Assembly: GCF_036884845.1 (NCBI RefSeq) | Contig: NZ_CP145732.1 | Location: forward strand, 186,001 to 250,000 | Source of the DNA: Pseudomonas sp. MAG733B | GTDB lineage: Bacteria > Pseudomonadota > Gammaproteobacteria > Pseudomonadales > Pseudomonadaceae | Reading direction: 5' to 3' | DNA length: 64,000 bases | Part shown: positions 26,938-35,758 of the stretch, piece by piece | How the letters are laid out: each line of letters opens with the position of its first letter | Position numbering within the stretch: the stretch's first letter is position 1 | Translations under genes and position numbers: made by a program | Notes under the pieces: generated by a model | What the model saw: the letters and a program-made list of their open reading frames with translations, nothing else | What the model was told of the DNA's origin: nothing | Databases searched by the model: none

Positions 26938-28013
26938 CAGGCAAACACCTGCAGGCTGCGCGGCGGCAAGGCGACCATGATCTGCTGCGCGCCGAGGCGC
27001 GGCATGGCTTCCGGTGCCAGTTCGGCCAACAAGGCGTGACCCGGCAGGTGATCGAGTTCGAAGCTCATGCGGCAGCGGTTGCCGAGGAAAGTGATTTCAC
27101 GAACCTTGGCCGGGAACAGGTTTTCCTCGTGCACCACAGGATTGACGTTGATCGCTTCAGGGCGGCAGAACAGCCGGCCCGATGCGGTCTTGGCGCTGCC
27201 ATCGGCGAGGCGCATGTTCATTCCGCCGACCTGGGCATGGCTGTCGCTGCTGCTGTGGAACGGCAGCCAGTTGCCCTGACCAACGAACTCCGCCACGAAC
27301 GGCGTGGCCGGGCGGTTGTAGATTTCCTGCGGCGTAGCGTACTGCTCGACCTTGCCGTTGTTCATCACGGCGATGCGGTCGGCCATCAGCATGGCTTCGT
27401 CCTGGTTGTGGGTGACCATCAGGGTGGTGATGCCGAGGCTGCGTTGCAGTTGTCGCAGCTCAGTACACAGATGCTCGCGAACGCGGGCGTCGAGAGCCGA
27501 CATCGGTTCGTCGAGCAGCAGCAGCGAAGGCGCCGGTGCCAACGCGCGGGCCAGTGCAACCCGCTGCTGCTGGCCGCCGGACAACTGGCCCGGGTACTTT
27601 TTCTCGCTGCCGCTCAGACCAACCAGTTCCAGCATCTGACCAACGCGCTGACGCACCTGATCACGACCGCTGCCGGCCAGGCCGTAGGCAATGTTCGCTT
27701 CGACGGTGAGATTGGGGAACAACGCGTAGGACTGGAACAGAATGCCGTAGTCCCGCGCCTGCGGTGCCAGATGGGAAACGTCGCGGTCACCCAGGAACAA
27801 CTCGCCGCTGTCCTGCTTCTCCAGACCGGCGATGCAACGCAGCAAGGTGGTTTTGCCGCAGCCCGACGGGCCGAGCAAGCAGACCAGTTCACCGGCCGCC
27901 ACGTCGAGGGACACGTTATCCAGCGCGGTAAAGGCGCCAAAGCGCTTCTGTACGCCGCGCACTTTCATCGGTGCGCCGGGGTTGGTCAGGGCAGTTGCGA
28001 TCGAGCTGTTCAT
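26937..28013 (-). CDS. 2-aminoethylphosphonate ABC transporter, ATP-binding protein
   Basis: 358 residues. Walker A is LLGPSGCGKTTLLRC (~50-65), the signature LSGGQQQRVALARAL is at ~143-157, and Walker B with D-loop is LLLLDEPMSALD. The last ~110 residues are a TOBE-type regulatory domain. This is the first gene of the importer operon. A REP pair and a LysR gene lie upstream on the same strand. Specificity is assigned from the neighbouring PhnZ-like gene and family resemblance rather than from this protein itself. Confidence 0.85.
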   Translation of the reverse strand: MNSSIATALTNPGAPMKVRGVQKRFGAFTALDNVSLDVAAGELVCLLGPSGCGKTTLLRCIAGLEKQDSGELFLGDRDVSHLAPQARDYGILFQSYALFPNLTVEANIAYGLAGSGRDQVRQRVGQMLELVGLSGSEKKYPGQLSGGQQQRVALARALAPAPSLLLLDEPMSALDARVREHLCTELRQLQRSLGITTLMVTHNQDEAMLMADRIAVMNNGKVEQYATPQEIYNRPATPFVAEFVGQGNWLPFHSSSDSHAQVGGMNMRLADGSAKTASGRLFCRPEAINVNPVVHEENLFPAKVREITFLGNRCRMSFELDHLPGHALLAELAPEAMPRLGAQQIMVALPPRSLQVFA

Positions 28014-28140
28014 GGACGGACCTCATCTAGCAGATGGGGCCATCCTAGAGTTGTAATGAGTCCGTCATGTGGCAGTAAGGCAAAAACTGCCGATAGTGGT
28101 ATTCGAGGATTTTGGTTGGCTAATAAAAGCAATGAGTACC

Positions 28141-28232
28141 TGTGGCGAGGGAGCTTGCTCCCGTTGGACTGCGCAGCAGTCCCTTTTTTGGGGCCGCTTC
28201 GCAGCCCAGCGGGAGCAAGCTCCCTCGCCACA
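28141..28232. repeat. REP-type inverted pair (TGTGGCGAGGGAGCTTGCTCCC class)
   Basis: The outer arms TGTGGCGAGGGAGCTTGCTC and GAGCAAGCTCCCTCGCCACA are perfect complements. An inner pair (GACTGCGCAGCAGTC) gives a second small hairpin. It lies between the LysR gene and the ATPase gene, both on the minus strand. Confidence 0.9.
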
Positions 28233-28237
28233 AAGAT

Positions 28238-29101
28238 CTAAGCCGGAGACATTTCCTGCGCCAACCCCAGAAACGCCGCCGGCAGCCGTGCGTTTTTTCG
28301 CTCCTTCAGGCAATACAGATACTCCGGCAGCAACGGCGCATTCTCGATGGTCAGCACCCGCAGTTGCGGATCGTGGGGCACTTCCTGTCGGGCAATCAGG
28401 CTGATGCCAATGTTGCGCAGCACCGCTTCGCGGATCGATTCGCGACTGCCAATCTCCAGCAACGGCCCGACACTCACGCCGGCACCGGCCAGTAACTCTT
28501 CGGTCATGCGGCGAGTGGTCGAACCCGGCTCGCGCATCAACAAGGTATGCCCGGCCAGTGCGCTGAGCGGCACATGGTCATGTGCCGCCAGTGGATGATT
28601 GCGATGTACCGCCAGCACCAGCGGATCGCTGCCGAGCACCCGGCGAATCAACCGCGCATCTTCCAGCAACTGCGAGGACGCCGCGACATCGACGCGGTAA
28701 TCCTCCAGCGCTTCAAGCACCTGTTGGGAGTTGCCGATTTCCACCGACACCTCCACTTGCGGCAAGCGTTCGCGGAAGGTCTTCACCAGATCGAGGATGT
28801 AATACGGCGCCGTGGCGGCAATGCGCAACGTGCCCTGAACCTGACCGCAGTTGCGCAGGAAAAACTCGATGTCGGCTTCCTGCTGCATCAGCGTTTTCAC
28901 CATCGGCAATAGCCGCGCGCCTTCATCGCTGACACTCAGGCGACGACCGCCACGGTAGAACAGTTCCACCGAATACTGACTTTCAAGGTTGCGGATCTGC
29001 GTCGTCACCGTGGGCTGGCTCAGGCCGAGCTTCTTCGCCGCCTGGGTGATGCTGCCCAGACGGGTAACCATGTAAAACGCCTTCAGCTCGGCACTCAGCA
29101 C
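28238..29101 (-). CDS. LysR-family transcriptional regulator, probable phosphonate-locus activator
   Basis: 287 residues starting at GTG 29101. The N-terminal winged HTH is clear (FYMVTRLGSITQAAKKLGLS, then QPTVTTQIRNLESQY), followed by a periplasmic-binding-like effector domain. It precedes the aminoethylphosphonate operon by 224 bp on the same strand. LysR regulators commonly accompany such operons, so it probably senses a phosphonate or its product. It begins only 16 bp after the cadA stop, so cadA read-through could also contribute to its expression. Confidence 0.88.
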   Translation of the reverse strand: MLSAELKAFYMVTRLGSITQAAKKLGLSQPTVTTQIRNLESQYSVELFYRGGRRLSVSDEGARLLPMVKTLMQQEADIEFFLRNCGQVQGTLRIAATAPYYILDLVKTFRERLPQVEVSVEIGNSQQVLEALEDYRVDVAASSQLLEDARLIRRVLGSDPLVLAVHRNHPLAAHDHVPLSALAGHTLLMREPGSTTRRMTEELLAGAGVSVGPLLEIGSRESIREAVLRNIGISLIARQEVPHDPQLRVLTIENAPLLPEYLYCLKERKNARLPAAFLGLAQEMSPA

Positions 29102-29117
29102 AATCGTCCCTCATCCT

Positions 29118-31376
29118 TTATTTGCGCAACAGGCGCAAACCATTGAACACCACCAACAGGCTCACGCCCATGTCGGCAAACACTGCCATCCACATGGTAG
29201 CGAGCCCGGCGAAGGTTACCCCAAGAAAGATCGCCTTGATGACCAATGCCAGGGCAATGTTCTGCTTGAGGATGCTGGAGGTCTGTCGCGACAGGCGAAT
29301 GAATGCCGGAATCTTGCGCAGATCGTCGTCCATCAGGGCAACATCGGCGGTTTCGATGGCGGTATCGGTGCCGGCGGCGGCCATGGCGAAACCGATCTCG
29401 GAACGGGCCAGCGCCGGCGCATCGTTGATGCCATCGCCGACCATGCCGACGTTATGCCCTTTCGCATACAGTGCTTCGATCGCCTGCAATTTGTCGGTGG
29501 GCAACAGATCGCCCTTGGCCTCGTCGATGCCGACTTGCGCAGCAATCGCCTGCGCGGTGTGGACGTTATCGCCGGTGAGCATCAGGGTCTTGATGCCCAA
29601 GGCGTGCAATTGCCGGATCGCTTCGCGGCTGGATTCCTTCACCGTGTCAGCCACGGCGAACAGCGCCAGCGGGCCGGAGCGGTCGAGCAGCAACACCACG
29701 GACTTGCCCTGTTTTTCCAGCGCGAAGAGCTTTTCTTCCAATGCCGGCGAGCACAGGCCCAACTCTTCAACCAAGCGGTGGTTGCCCAAATGGTAGAGCT
29801 GGTCGTTGATCTCGCCGCGCACCCCGCGACCGCCCAGCGCTTCGAAGTTATCCACAATCAGCGGCGCGTATTGTTTATCCACAGCTGCGTTGGCGATGGC
29901 CAGCGAGACCGGGTGATCAGAACGTGCGGCCAGCGCGGCGGCAATGGCCGGGGCCGATTCGTCCGCCGTCGGGTCCAACGACAGGTAATCGGTCTGCACC
30001 GGTTTGCCGTGGGTGATCGTTCCGGTTTTATCCAGTGCCAGGTAATCGAGCTTGTGGCCACTCTCCAGATAGACGCCGCCCTTGACCAGAATGCCTTTGC
30101 GCGCCACCGCCGCGAGGCCGCTGACGATGGTCACTGGCGTCGAGATCACCAGTGCACAGGGGCAGGCGACGACCAACAACACCAAGGCGCGGTAGATCCA
30201 GTCGAACCACAACGCATCCATGAACAGCGGTGGAATCACCGCGACCGCCAGCGCCAGGATAAACACGGCCGGCGTGTAGATTTTCGAGAAGCTGTCGACG
30301 AAGCGCTGGGTTGGAGCCCGCGCGCCCTGGGCCTGCTCGACCGCGTGGATGATCCGCGCCAGGGTCGAGTTGTTCGCTGCCGCCGTTACGGCATATTCCA
30401 GCGAACCGGCCTGATTGATGGTGCCAGCGAACACCTTGTCGCCGATGGTTTTTTCCACGGGCAGGCTTTCACCGGTGATCGGTGCCTGATCGATGGTCGA
30501 GTTGCCCGCCAATACTTCACCATCCAGCGCAATGCGTTCGCCGGGACGCACCCGCACCCGCGCACCGAGCTCGATGGCTTTCACGTCTTGCGCCACCCAA
30601 CTGCCATCGGGCTGCAATACGGTCGCTTGCTCCGGTGTCATCTGCATCAGGCCGCTGATGGCATTGCGCGCGCGGTCCAGGGATTTGGCTTCGATCAACT
30701 CGGCCACGGTGAACAGGAACATCACCATCGCCGCTTCCGGCCACTGACCGATCAGGATCGCACCGGTTACCGCAATGCTCATCAGCGCATTGATGTTCAG
30801 ATTGAGATTCTTCAGGGCAATCCAGCCCTTTTTATAGGTGCCGAGGCCGCCGCTGAGGATCGAGGCCAGTGCGATGATCGCCACCACCCAGTTCGGCGCG
30901 GCACTGGTGAAGTGGATCACTTCAGCCACCAACGCACCAACGCCGGACAACGCCAATGGCCACCAGGCTTTTTTCTCGGGGGCCGGTGCCGGTGCCTCGA
31001 CGCCCTGCTCCAGCGGCTCGGCCTGCATGCCCAGGGATTTGATGGCGTCGATGATTGGCGCGGTGCCCGGCAGGTTGTGAGTCACGCCGAGCACGCGGTT
31101 AATCAGATTGAACTCCAGCTGCTGCACCCCGGTCAGTTTGCTTAGTTTGTTCTGAATCAGCGTCTGCTCGGTCGGGCAGTCCATGGCCTCAATGCGGAAA
31201 CGGCTCAGCCGCGCATCGGCGCTTGGCGCTTCGCTCAACTGGATCAGCGCGGGCGCTTCGGCTTTCGTCGAGCAACAGGAATCACCATGGCCGCCATGTA
31301 CGTGTTTGGGCACGGGCTTGAGCTTGCTGCCGCAGCAAGCATCGTCAGGTTTGTGGCTGTGCAGGGAATCGCTCAT
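29118..31376 (-). CDS. cadA: Cadmium/zinc/lead-exporting P1B-type ATPase CadA
   Basis: 752 residues. A Cys/His-rich N-terminus (DDACCGSK, HGGHGDSCC) precedes an HMA domain with MDCPTEQ (Cys 67), the variant seen in Zn/Cd pumps. The membrane CPC motif is in VVACPCALVISTPV, the phosphorylation site is DKTGTITHG, and the hinge is MVGDGINDAPALA. It extrudes Cd2+, Zn2+ and Pb2+ across the inner membrane. It is divergent from cadR; the shared gap has a MerR-type operator within a 19-bp-spaced promoter for this gene. Confidence 0.95.
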   Translation of the reverse strand: MSDSLHSHKPDDACCGSKLKPVPKHVHGGHGDSCCSTKAEAPALIQLSEAPSADARLSRFRIEAMDCPTEQTLIQNKLSKLTGVQQLEFNLINRVLGVTHNLPGTAPIIDAIKSLGMQAEPLEQGVEAPAPAPEKKAWWPLALSGVGALVAEVIHFTSAAPNWVVAIIALASILSGGLGTYKKGWIALKNLNLNINALMSIAVTGAILIGQWPEAAMVMFLFTVAELIEAKSLDRARNAISGLMQMTPEQATVLQPDGSWVAQDVKAIELGARVRVRPGERIALDGEVLAGNSTIDQAPITGESLPVEKTIGDKVFAGTINQAGSLEYAVTAAANNSTLARIIHAVEQAQGARAPTQRFVDSFSKIYTPAVFILALAVAVIPPLFMDALWFDWIYRALVLLVVACPCALVISTPVTIVSGLAAVARKGILVKGGVYLESGHKLDYLALDKTGTITHGKPVQTDYLSLDPTADESAPAIAAALAARSDHPVSLAIANAAVDKQYAPLIVDNFEALGGRGVRGEINDQLYHLGNHRLVEELGLCSPALEEKLFALEKQGKSVVLLLDRSGPLALFAVADTVKESSREAIRQLHALGIKTLMLTGDNVHTAQAIAAQVGIDEAKGDLLPTDKLQAIEALYAKGHNVGMVGDGINDAPALARSEIGFAMAAAGTDTAIETADVALMDDDLRKIPAFIRLSRQTSSILKQNIALALVIKAIFLGVTFAGLATMWMAVFADMGVSLLVVFNGLRLLRK

Positions 31377-31406
31377 TGGTTGCGTCCATAAGAGTACCTG
31401 TTGCCA

Positions 31407-31437
31407 AGTAAAGACCCTGTAGCCACTATAGGGTCAA
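31407..31437 (-). promoter_or_regulatory. cadA promoter with CadR operator
   Basis: On the minus strand a -35 TTGACC (31437-31432) and -10 TTTACT (31412-31407) are 19 bp apart. The long spacer holds the dyad ACCCTGTAG-N3-CTATAGGGT (31414-31434). Over-long spacers with a centred dyad are the hallmark of MerR-family activation, where the metal-bound regulator untwists DNA to align the boxes. Confidence 0.85.
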
Positions 31438-31460
31438 GCACCCTTTTGGAGATTGTCGTC

Positions 31461-31910
31461 ATGAAGATCGGAGAACTGGCGAAACTCACCGATTGCGCCG
31501 TGGAAACGATCCGCTATTACGAGCGCGAAAACCTGCTGCCGGAGCCGGCCCGCAGCGATGGCAACTATCGCGTCTACACCCAGGCCCACGCCGAGCGCCT
31601 GACCTTCATCCGCAATTGCCGCACCCTGGACATGACCCTCGAAGAAATCCGCAGCCTGCTGGCGCTTCGTGACAGTCCGCAGGATCAGTGCGAAAGCGTC
31701 AACGCGTTGATCGACGAGCATATCCATCATGTGAAAGCACGGATCGACGGTCTGCTGGCCTTGCAGGCACAACTGCTCGACCTGCGCCAACGCTGCGGCG
31801 AAGGGCCGGATGTCGATCAATGCGGGATTTTGCAGCGGTTGGAAGTGAGTGGCGGGGTTGTGGCGACGGAGGTTGAGCATTCACATGTGGGCCGAAGTCA
31901 CGGCCATTGA
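31461..31910 (+). CDS. cadR: CadR, MerR-family Cd(II)/Pb(II)-responsive regulator
   Basis: 149 residues from ATG 31461. The MerR winged helix (MKIGELAKLTDCAVETIRYY) is followed by a coiled-coil dimer helix. Metal-site cysteines are at 77, 112 and 121, and His87 and His90 with a C-terminal HSHVGRSHGH tail resemble the second, histidine-rich site described for P. putida CadR. The Cys112-Cys121 loop is about two residues longer than I recall for that protein (147 aa). It activates the divergent cadA and probably controls its own transcription. Confidence 0.92.
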   Translation: MKIGELAKLTDCAVETIRYYERENLLPEPARSDGNYRVYTQAHAERLTFIRNCRTLDMTLEEIRSLLALRDSPQDQCESVNALIDEHIHHVKARIDGLLALQAQLLDLRQRCGEGPDVDQCGILQRLEVSGGVVATEVEHSHVGRSHGH

Positions 31911-31926
31911 ACACTCACCATAACCC

Positions 31927-32018
31927 TGTAGGAGCCGAGCTTGCTCGCGATAGCGGTTTGTCAGTCACATTAATGTTGAATGTGCTACCGCCATCGCGAG
32001 CAAGCTCGGCTCCTACAG
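31927..32018. repeat. REP-type inverted pair (TGTAGGAGCCGAGCTTGCTCGC class)
   Basis: The left arm TGTAGGAGCCGAGCTTGCTC and right arm GAGCAAGCTCGGCTCCTACA are perfect complements with a ~50-bp centre. It lies between convergent cadR and thyA. Confidence 0.9.
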
Positions 32019-32034
32019 GATCTTGATCAGGCCT

Positions 32035-33006
32035 TCAGACCGCCATCGGCGCGGTCATTGGCGCGTGGTGTTCATAGCCTTCCAGCGAGAAGTCGCTCGG
32101 CTCTACCAGTTCCAGCCACTCCGGCTGATACACCCCAGTCTTGGCAAACTCCGGCACGCGGTCGGAAATCACCAATTTCGGCATCGGGAACGGCTCGCGC
32201 TTGAGCTGTTCGTTGAGCATGTCCAGGTGGTTTTCGTAGACGTGGGCATCACCGATGAAATAGGTGAACCAGCGTGGCGTGTAGCCGGTCAGGCGACCGA
32301 TCAGGCTCAGCAGCGCAGCACCTTCGGTGAGGTTGAACGGCGTGCCCAGGCCCAGGTCGTTGGAGCGGATGTAGAGGGTCAGGGAAATTTCCTTGGTCTC
32401 GACATTCGGGTGGAACTGGTACAGCAGGTGGCACGGCGGCAGAGCCATTTCATCGAGCTGGGCGCAGTTCCAGCCGTGGAACAGGATGCGGCGGCTGCCC
32501 GGGTCCTTGATGATGGTGTCGATGCACTGGCGAACCTGGTCGATGGCTTTGTACAACACCACGTAGGCCTGGCCGTTTTCTTCGCCTTCAGCGATCTGGC
32601 GGTAGCCTTGCTTCAGGGTCTGCTCGATGGCAGCCGGGTTGCTGACCGGGATCTGCTTGTACGCCGGCCATTTGCGCCATTGCACGCCGTAGATCTCACC
32701 GAGGTCATCGTCGCCCTGGCGGAACGGGTTGGCCAGCCACTGGGCGTTTTCGTTGGCGTTCTGGTCCCAGACCTTGCAACCCAACGCGCGGAATTCGGCA
32801 GCGTTGTTCACGCCACGCAGAAAACCGCACATTTCGCCAATCGCCGATTTGAAGGCCATCTTGCGCGTAGTGATCGCCGGGAAACCTTCCTGCAGGTCAT
32901 AACGCAGCATGGCGCCGGGAAAACTGATGGTGTTCACGCCGGTGCGGTTGGCCTGTTTGGTGCCGTTCTTGATGACGTGGGCGACCAGTTCGAGATATTG
33001 CTTCAT
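32035..33006 (-). CDS. thyA: Thymidylate synthase (long, divergent form)
   Basis: 323 residues, about 60 more than E. coli ThyA (264). Catalytic features remain: [12 protein letters not shown] (phosphate Arg), the [10 protein letters not shown] arginine pair, the nucleophile in [12 protein letters not shown], and [12 protein letters not shown] with Asp and Asn. An insertion around 140-165 ([15 protein letters not shown]) and non-standard residues around the Cys set it apart from the short form. It methylates dUMP to dTMP using methylene-THF, yielding the dihydrofolate that FolA recycles. It follows lgt by 49 bp. Confidence 0.92.
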   Translation of the reverse strand: MKQYLELVAHVIKNGTKQANRTGVNTISFPGAMLRYDLQEGFPAITTRKMAFKSAIGEMCGFLRGVNNAAEFRALGCKVWDQNANENAQWLANPFRQGDDDLGEIYGVQWRKWPAYKQIPVSNPAAIEQTLKQGYRQIAEGEENGQAYVVLYKAIDQVRQCIDTIIKDPGSRRILFHGWNCAQLDEMALPPCHLLYQFHPNVETKEISLTLYIRSNDLGLGTPFNLTEGAALLSLIGRLTGYTPRWFTYFIGDAHVYENHLDMLNEQLKREPFPMPKLVISDRVPEFAKTGVYQPEWLELVEPSDFSLEGYEHHAPMTAPMAV

Positions 33007-33055
33007 GAATTACCTGTGTCCTTGAACCCGCAGCCGTCGCTGCGGGGTCCGAATT

Positions 33056-33868
33056 TTATACGGCTGCCGCTGGAGTCGCCGGGGCGCGGTGATACGCCAG
33101 CCAGATCAGGAACAGCCCGCCGAGGATCATCGGCACGCACAGCACCTGACCCATGGTCAGCCAGTTCCAGGCCAGATAGCCCAGTTGCGCGTCCGGCACG
33201 CGAACGAATTCGACGATGAAACGGAAAATGCCGTAGAACAGCGCGAACATCCCCGATACCGCCATGGTTGGCCGCGGTTTGCGCGAGAACAGCCACAGGA
33301 TCAGGAACAGTGCCACGCCTTCCAGCGCAAACTGATACAGCTGCGACGGGTGACGCGCGAGCTGCGCCGGATCGCTGAACGGCGGGAAAACCATCGCCCA
33401 CGGCACGTCGGTCGGCTTGCCCCACAACTCGGCGTTGATGAAGTTACCAATGCGCCCGGCGCCCAGGCCGATCGGCACCATCGGTGCAACGAAGTCCATG
33501 AGCTGGAAGAACGATTTGTTGTTCTTTTTCCCGAACCACAACGCCGCCAGCATCACGCCGATGAAGCCGCCATGGAATGACATGCCGCCCTTCCACACTT
33601 CGAAGATCAGCGTCGGGTTGGCGAGGTAGGCGCTCAGATCGTAGAACAGCACATAGCCCAGACGACCGCCGACAATCACCCCCATCGACATCCAGAACAC
33701 CATGTCGGAGAGTTTCTCCTTGGTCCAGGTCGGGTCGAAGCGGTTCAACCGGCGGGACGCCAGCAGCCAGGCGCCGCCGATGCCGATCAGGTACATCAGA
33801 CCGTACCAGTGGATTTTCAGCGGACCGATGGCCAGGGCCACCGGGTCGATCTGCGGGTAAGGCAGCAT
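33056..33868 (-). CDS. lgt: Prolipoprotein diacylglyceryl transferase
   Basis: 270 residues with about seven membrane spans. The Lgt signature [13 protein letters not shown] is present at ~142-154, with the upstream HGGFIG loop that holds the essential histidine. It transfers diacylglycerol from phosphatidylglycerol to the lipobox cysteine of prolipoproteins at the inner membrane. Among its possible clients here is the Tat-type lipoprotein at 6722. It lies between the TSUP permease gene (76 bp upstream) and thyA (49 bp downstream), a conserved cluster in pseudomonads. Confidence 0.97.
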   Translation of the reverse strand: MLPYPQIDPVALAIGPLKIHWYGLMYLIGIGGAWLLASRRLNRFDPTWTKEKLSDMVFWMSMGVIVGGRLGYVLFYDLSAYLANPTLIFEVWKGGMSFHGGFIGVMLAALWFGKKNNKSFFQLMDFVAPMVPIGLGAGRIGNFINAELWGKPTDVPWAMVFPPFSDPAQLARHPSQLYQFALEGVALFLILWLFSRKPRPTMAVSGMFALFYGIFRFIVEFVRVPDAQLGYLAWNWLTMGQVLCVPMILGGLFLIWLAYHRAPATPAAAV

Positions 33869-33944
33869 TGCGACTCCTCATGAGTTCAAATCAATTCCCG
33901 GGCGACGCTGCCACCTCAGGATTAAGCCAGGATTGTGCTGTGCG

Positions 33945-34727
33945 TCAGAGCAGGAAACTCAGGCCAACGCAGAACAGCAAAGCGGCAAACAGCCTTTTCA
34001 GCAACTTTGGCGACAATCTGTGGGCCAGTCGCGCACCGATGCGGGCGAAGACCATGCTGGTCAGCGCAATGCCCAGCAGCGCCGGCAAATAAATAAAACC
34101 GAGACTATGGGCCGGGAGCAACGGATCGTGCCAGCCCAGAATCATGAAACTTAATGCACTTGCCAAGGCGATCGGCAGGCCGCAGGCCGATGATGTCGCC
34201 ACCGCTTGCTGCATCGGCACGCTGCGCCAGGTCAGGAACGGCACGGTCAGCGAGCCGCCGCCAATGCCGAAAATCGCCGAGGCCCAGCCGATCACGGTGC
34301 CGGCGACGGTCAGACCGACTTTACCCGGCACCGTTCGGCTGGCCTTGGGTTTGACCTCCAGCGCCAGTTGCACGGCGATCACCAGGGCGAACACACCGAT
34401 GATTTTCTGCAGGTTCGGCCCGGAAATCGCTTCGGCGGTCAGCGCGCCAAAACCGGCACCGATCAGGATGCCCACGGTCATCCACACGAAGATCGGCCAG
34501 CGCACCGCGCCGCGACGGTGATGCTCGCGCACCGCGTTGACCGAGGTGAAGATGATCGTCGCCAGCGACGTGCCGACGGCCAGGTGGGTCAGGATCGATG
34601 CGTCGAAACCTTGCAAGGTGAAACTGAACACCAGCACCGGGACGATGATGATCCCGCCGCCGACGCCGAACAACCCGGCCAACACCCCGGCGCAGGCGCC
34701 GAGCGCCAGATAGAGCAGAAATTCCAT
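33945..34727 (-). CDS. TSUP-family (TauE/SafE) membrane transporter
   Basis: 260 residues from ATG 34727; an upstream frame to 35078 overlaps the divergent NRDE gene and is unlikely. About eight spans form two repeated halves, each opening with the TSUP glycine-rich motif (AGLFGVGGGIIIVPVL and ASAIFGIGGGSLTVPFL). Family members export sulfite, sulfoacetate or other anions. Substrate is unknown. It leads the permease-lgt-thyA cluster, which may be transcribed together. Confidence 0.9.
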   Translation of the reverse strand: MEFLLYLALGACAGVLAGLFGVGGGIIIVPVLVFSFTLQGFDASILTHLAVGTSLATIIFTSVNAVREHHRRGAVRWPIFVWMTVGILIGAGFGALTAEAISGPNLQKIIGVFALVIAVQLALEVKPKASRTVPGKVGLTVAGTVIGWASAIFGIGGGSLTVPFLTWRSVPMQQAVATSSACGLPIALASALSFMILGWHDPLLPAHSLGFIYLPALLGIALTSMVFARIGARLAHRLSPKLLKRLFAALLFCVGLSFLL

Positions 34728-34859
34728 GCTGTTTCCCCACCCAACCCCAAAACCGGAGCGGCATGGTAACGGATGCATGGCCTCGGGCTCCACTGGATGG
34801 CGATGGATACCCGCACGATGACTGCGTAGAGTGGGCAAAAAACACACAAGGACCACCTT

Positions 34860-35606
34860 ATGTGCCTGATTGTTTTCGCCTGGCGACCGGGTCATGCCCA
34901 GCCGCTGATCGTGGCGGCCAACCGCGACGAATTCTACGCCCGCCCCAGCCTGCCGCTGGCGCAATGGTCTGACGCACCGCAGGTTTACGCCGGCCGCGAC
35001 CTGGAGGCCGGTGGTACCTGGCTCGGGGTCGGTGCCAACGGGCGCTTTGCTGCGCTGACCAATATCCGTGATCCGCATCGGCCGCCGGGGCGCAAGTCCC
35101 GCGGTGAACTGGTGGCGCGCTTTCTTAACGGGAGTCTGCCGATTGACGACTATTTAACCGACGTTGTCGCACGATCGCCGGAATATGGCGGTTTTAATCT
35201 GCTGATTGGCAACAATAACGAGCTCTGGCACTTCAATGCCCGGGAATCGGAAGCGGTGATGCTGACACCGGGGGTTTATGGGTTGTCGAACGCAGGGCTG
35301 GATACGCCGTGGCCGAAACTGCTCAAGGCCAGGGCGGCGTTGAGCGAGGTGCTGGACGATCCTCAGCCTCAGGCGCTGTTGGCGTTATTGAGCGACGCGC
35401 AGACCGCACCATTTGCCGACTTGCCGGATACCGGCGTCGGATTGGCGACCGAGACGTTGCTGTCGAGCGTGTTTATTGCCAGCCAGAGTTATGGGACGCG
35501 GGCGAGTACGGCGTTGATCGTGCAGGCGGATGGGTCACGGCATTTGGTTGAACGGAGTTTTGGGCCGTATGGCGGGCATTTGGGGGAAGTGGAGATAAAG
35601 ATTTGA
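34860..35606 (+). CDS. NRDE (TANGO2-like) family protein
   Basis: 248 residues. The N-terminus is MCLIVFAWRPG with a family-conserved Cys2, followed by VAANRDEFYARP, the Asn-Arg-Asp-Glu motif that names the family, and GRDLEAGGTWLGV. The Ntn-hydrolase-like N-terminal Cys suggests an amidohydrolase fold, but bacterial members have no firm reaction. Human TANGO2 has been linked to lipid or heme handling. It starts 132 bp divergent from the TSUP gene and ends at a REP pair. Confidence 0.88.
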   Translation: MCLIVFAWRPGHAQPLIVAANRDEFYARPSLPLAQWSDAPQVYAGRDLEAGGTWLGVGANGRFAALTNIRDPHRPPGRKSRGELVARFLNGSLPIDDYLTDVVARSPEYGGFNLLIGNNNELWHFNARESEAVMLTPGVYGLSNAGLDTPWPKLLKARAALSEVLDDPQPQALLALLSDAQTAPFADLPDTGVGLATETLLSSVFIASQSYGTRASTALIVQADGSRHLVERSFGPYGGHLGEVEIKI

Positions 35607-35620
35607 ATCCGGCAATGAAC

Positions 35621-35751
35621 TGTGGCGAGGGAGCTTGCTCCCGCTCGGCTGCGAAGCAGTCGTAAACCAGCCACTGCGGTTTTCCTGATAAAACGCAGTA
35701 GCCGGATTAGGAGCGCTTCGCACTCCAGCGGGAGCAAGCTCCCTCGCCACA
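35621..35751. repeat. Long REP-type inverted pair (TGTGGCGAGGGAGCTTGCTCCC class)
   Basis: The outer arms CTGTGGCGAGGGAGCTTGCT and AGCAAGCTCCCTCGCCACAG are perfect complements. The 131-bp element has a longer centre than the copy at 28141. It lies between the convergent NRDE and ptsP genes. Confidence 0.9.
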
Positions 35752-35758
35752 GAGGCCA

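Noticed and set aside
24148..28013. Importer considered as a ferric iron or thiamine transporter
   Set aside because: The fold cannot exclude it, but the PhnZ-like gene and the fused-permease layout fit the aminoethylphosphonate group better; the alternative is noted in the entries.
29454..31145. 563-residue plus-strand open frame opposite cadA
   Set aside because: It is antisense to all conserved CadA motifs and has no domain of its own.
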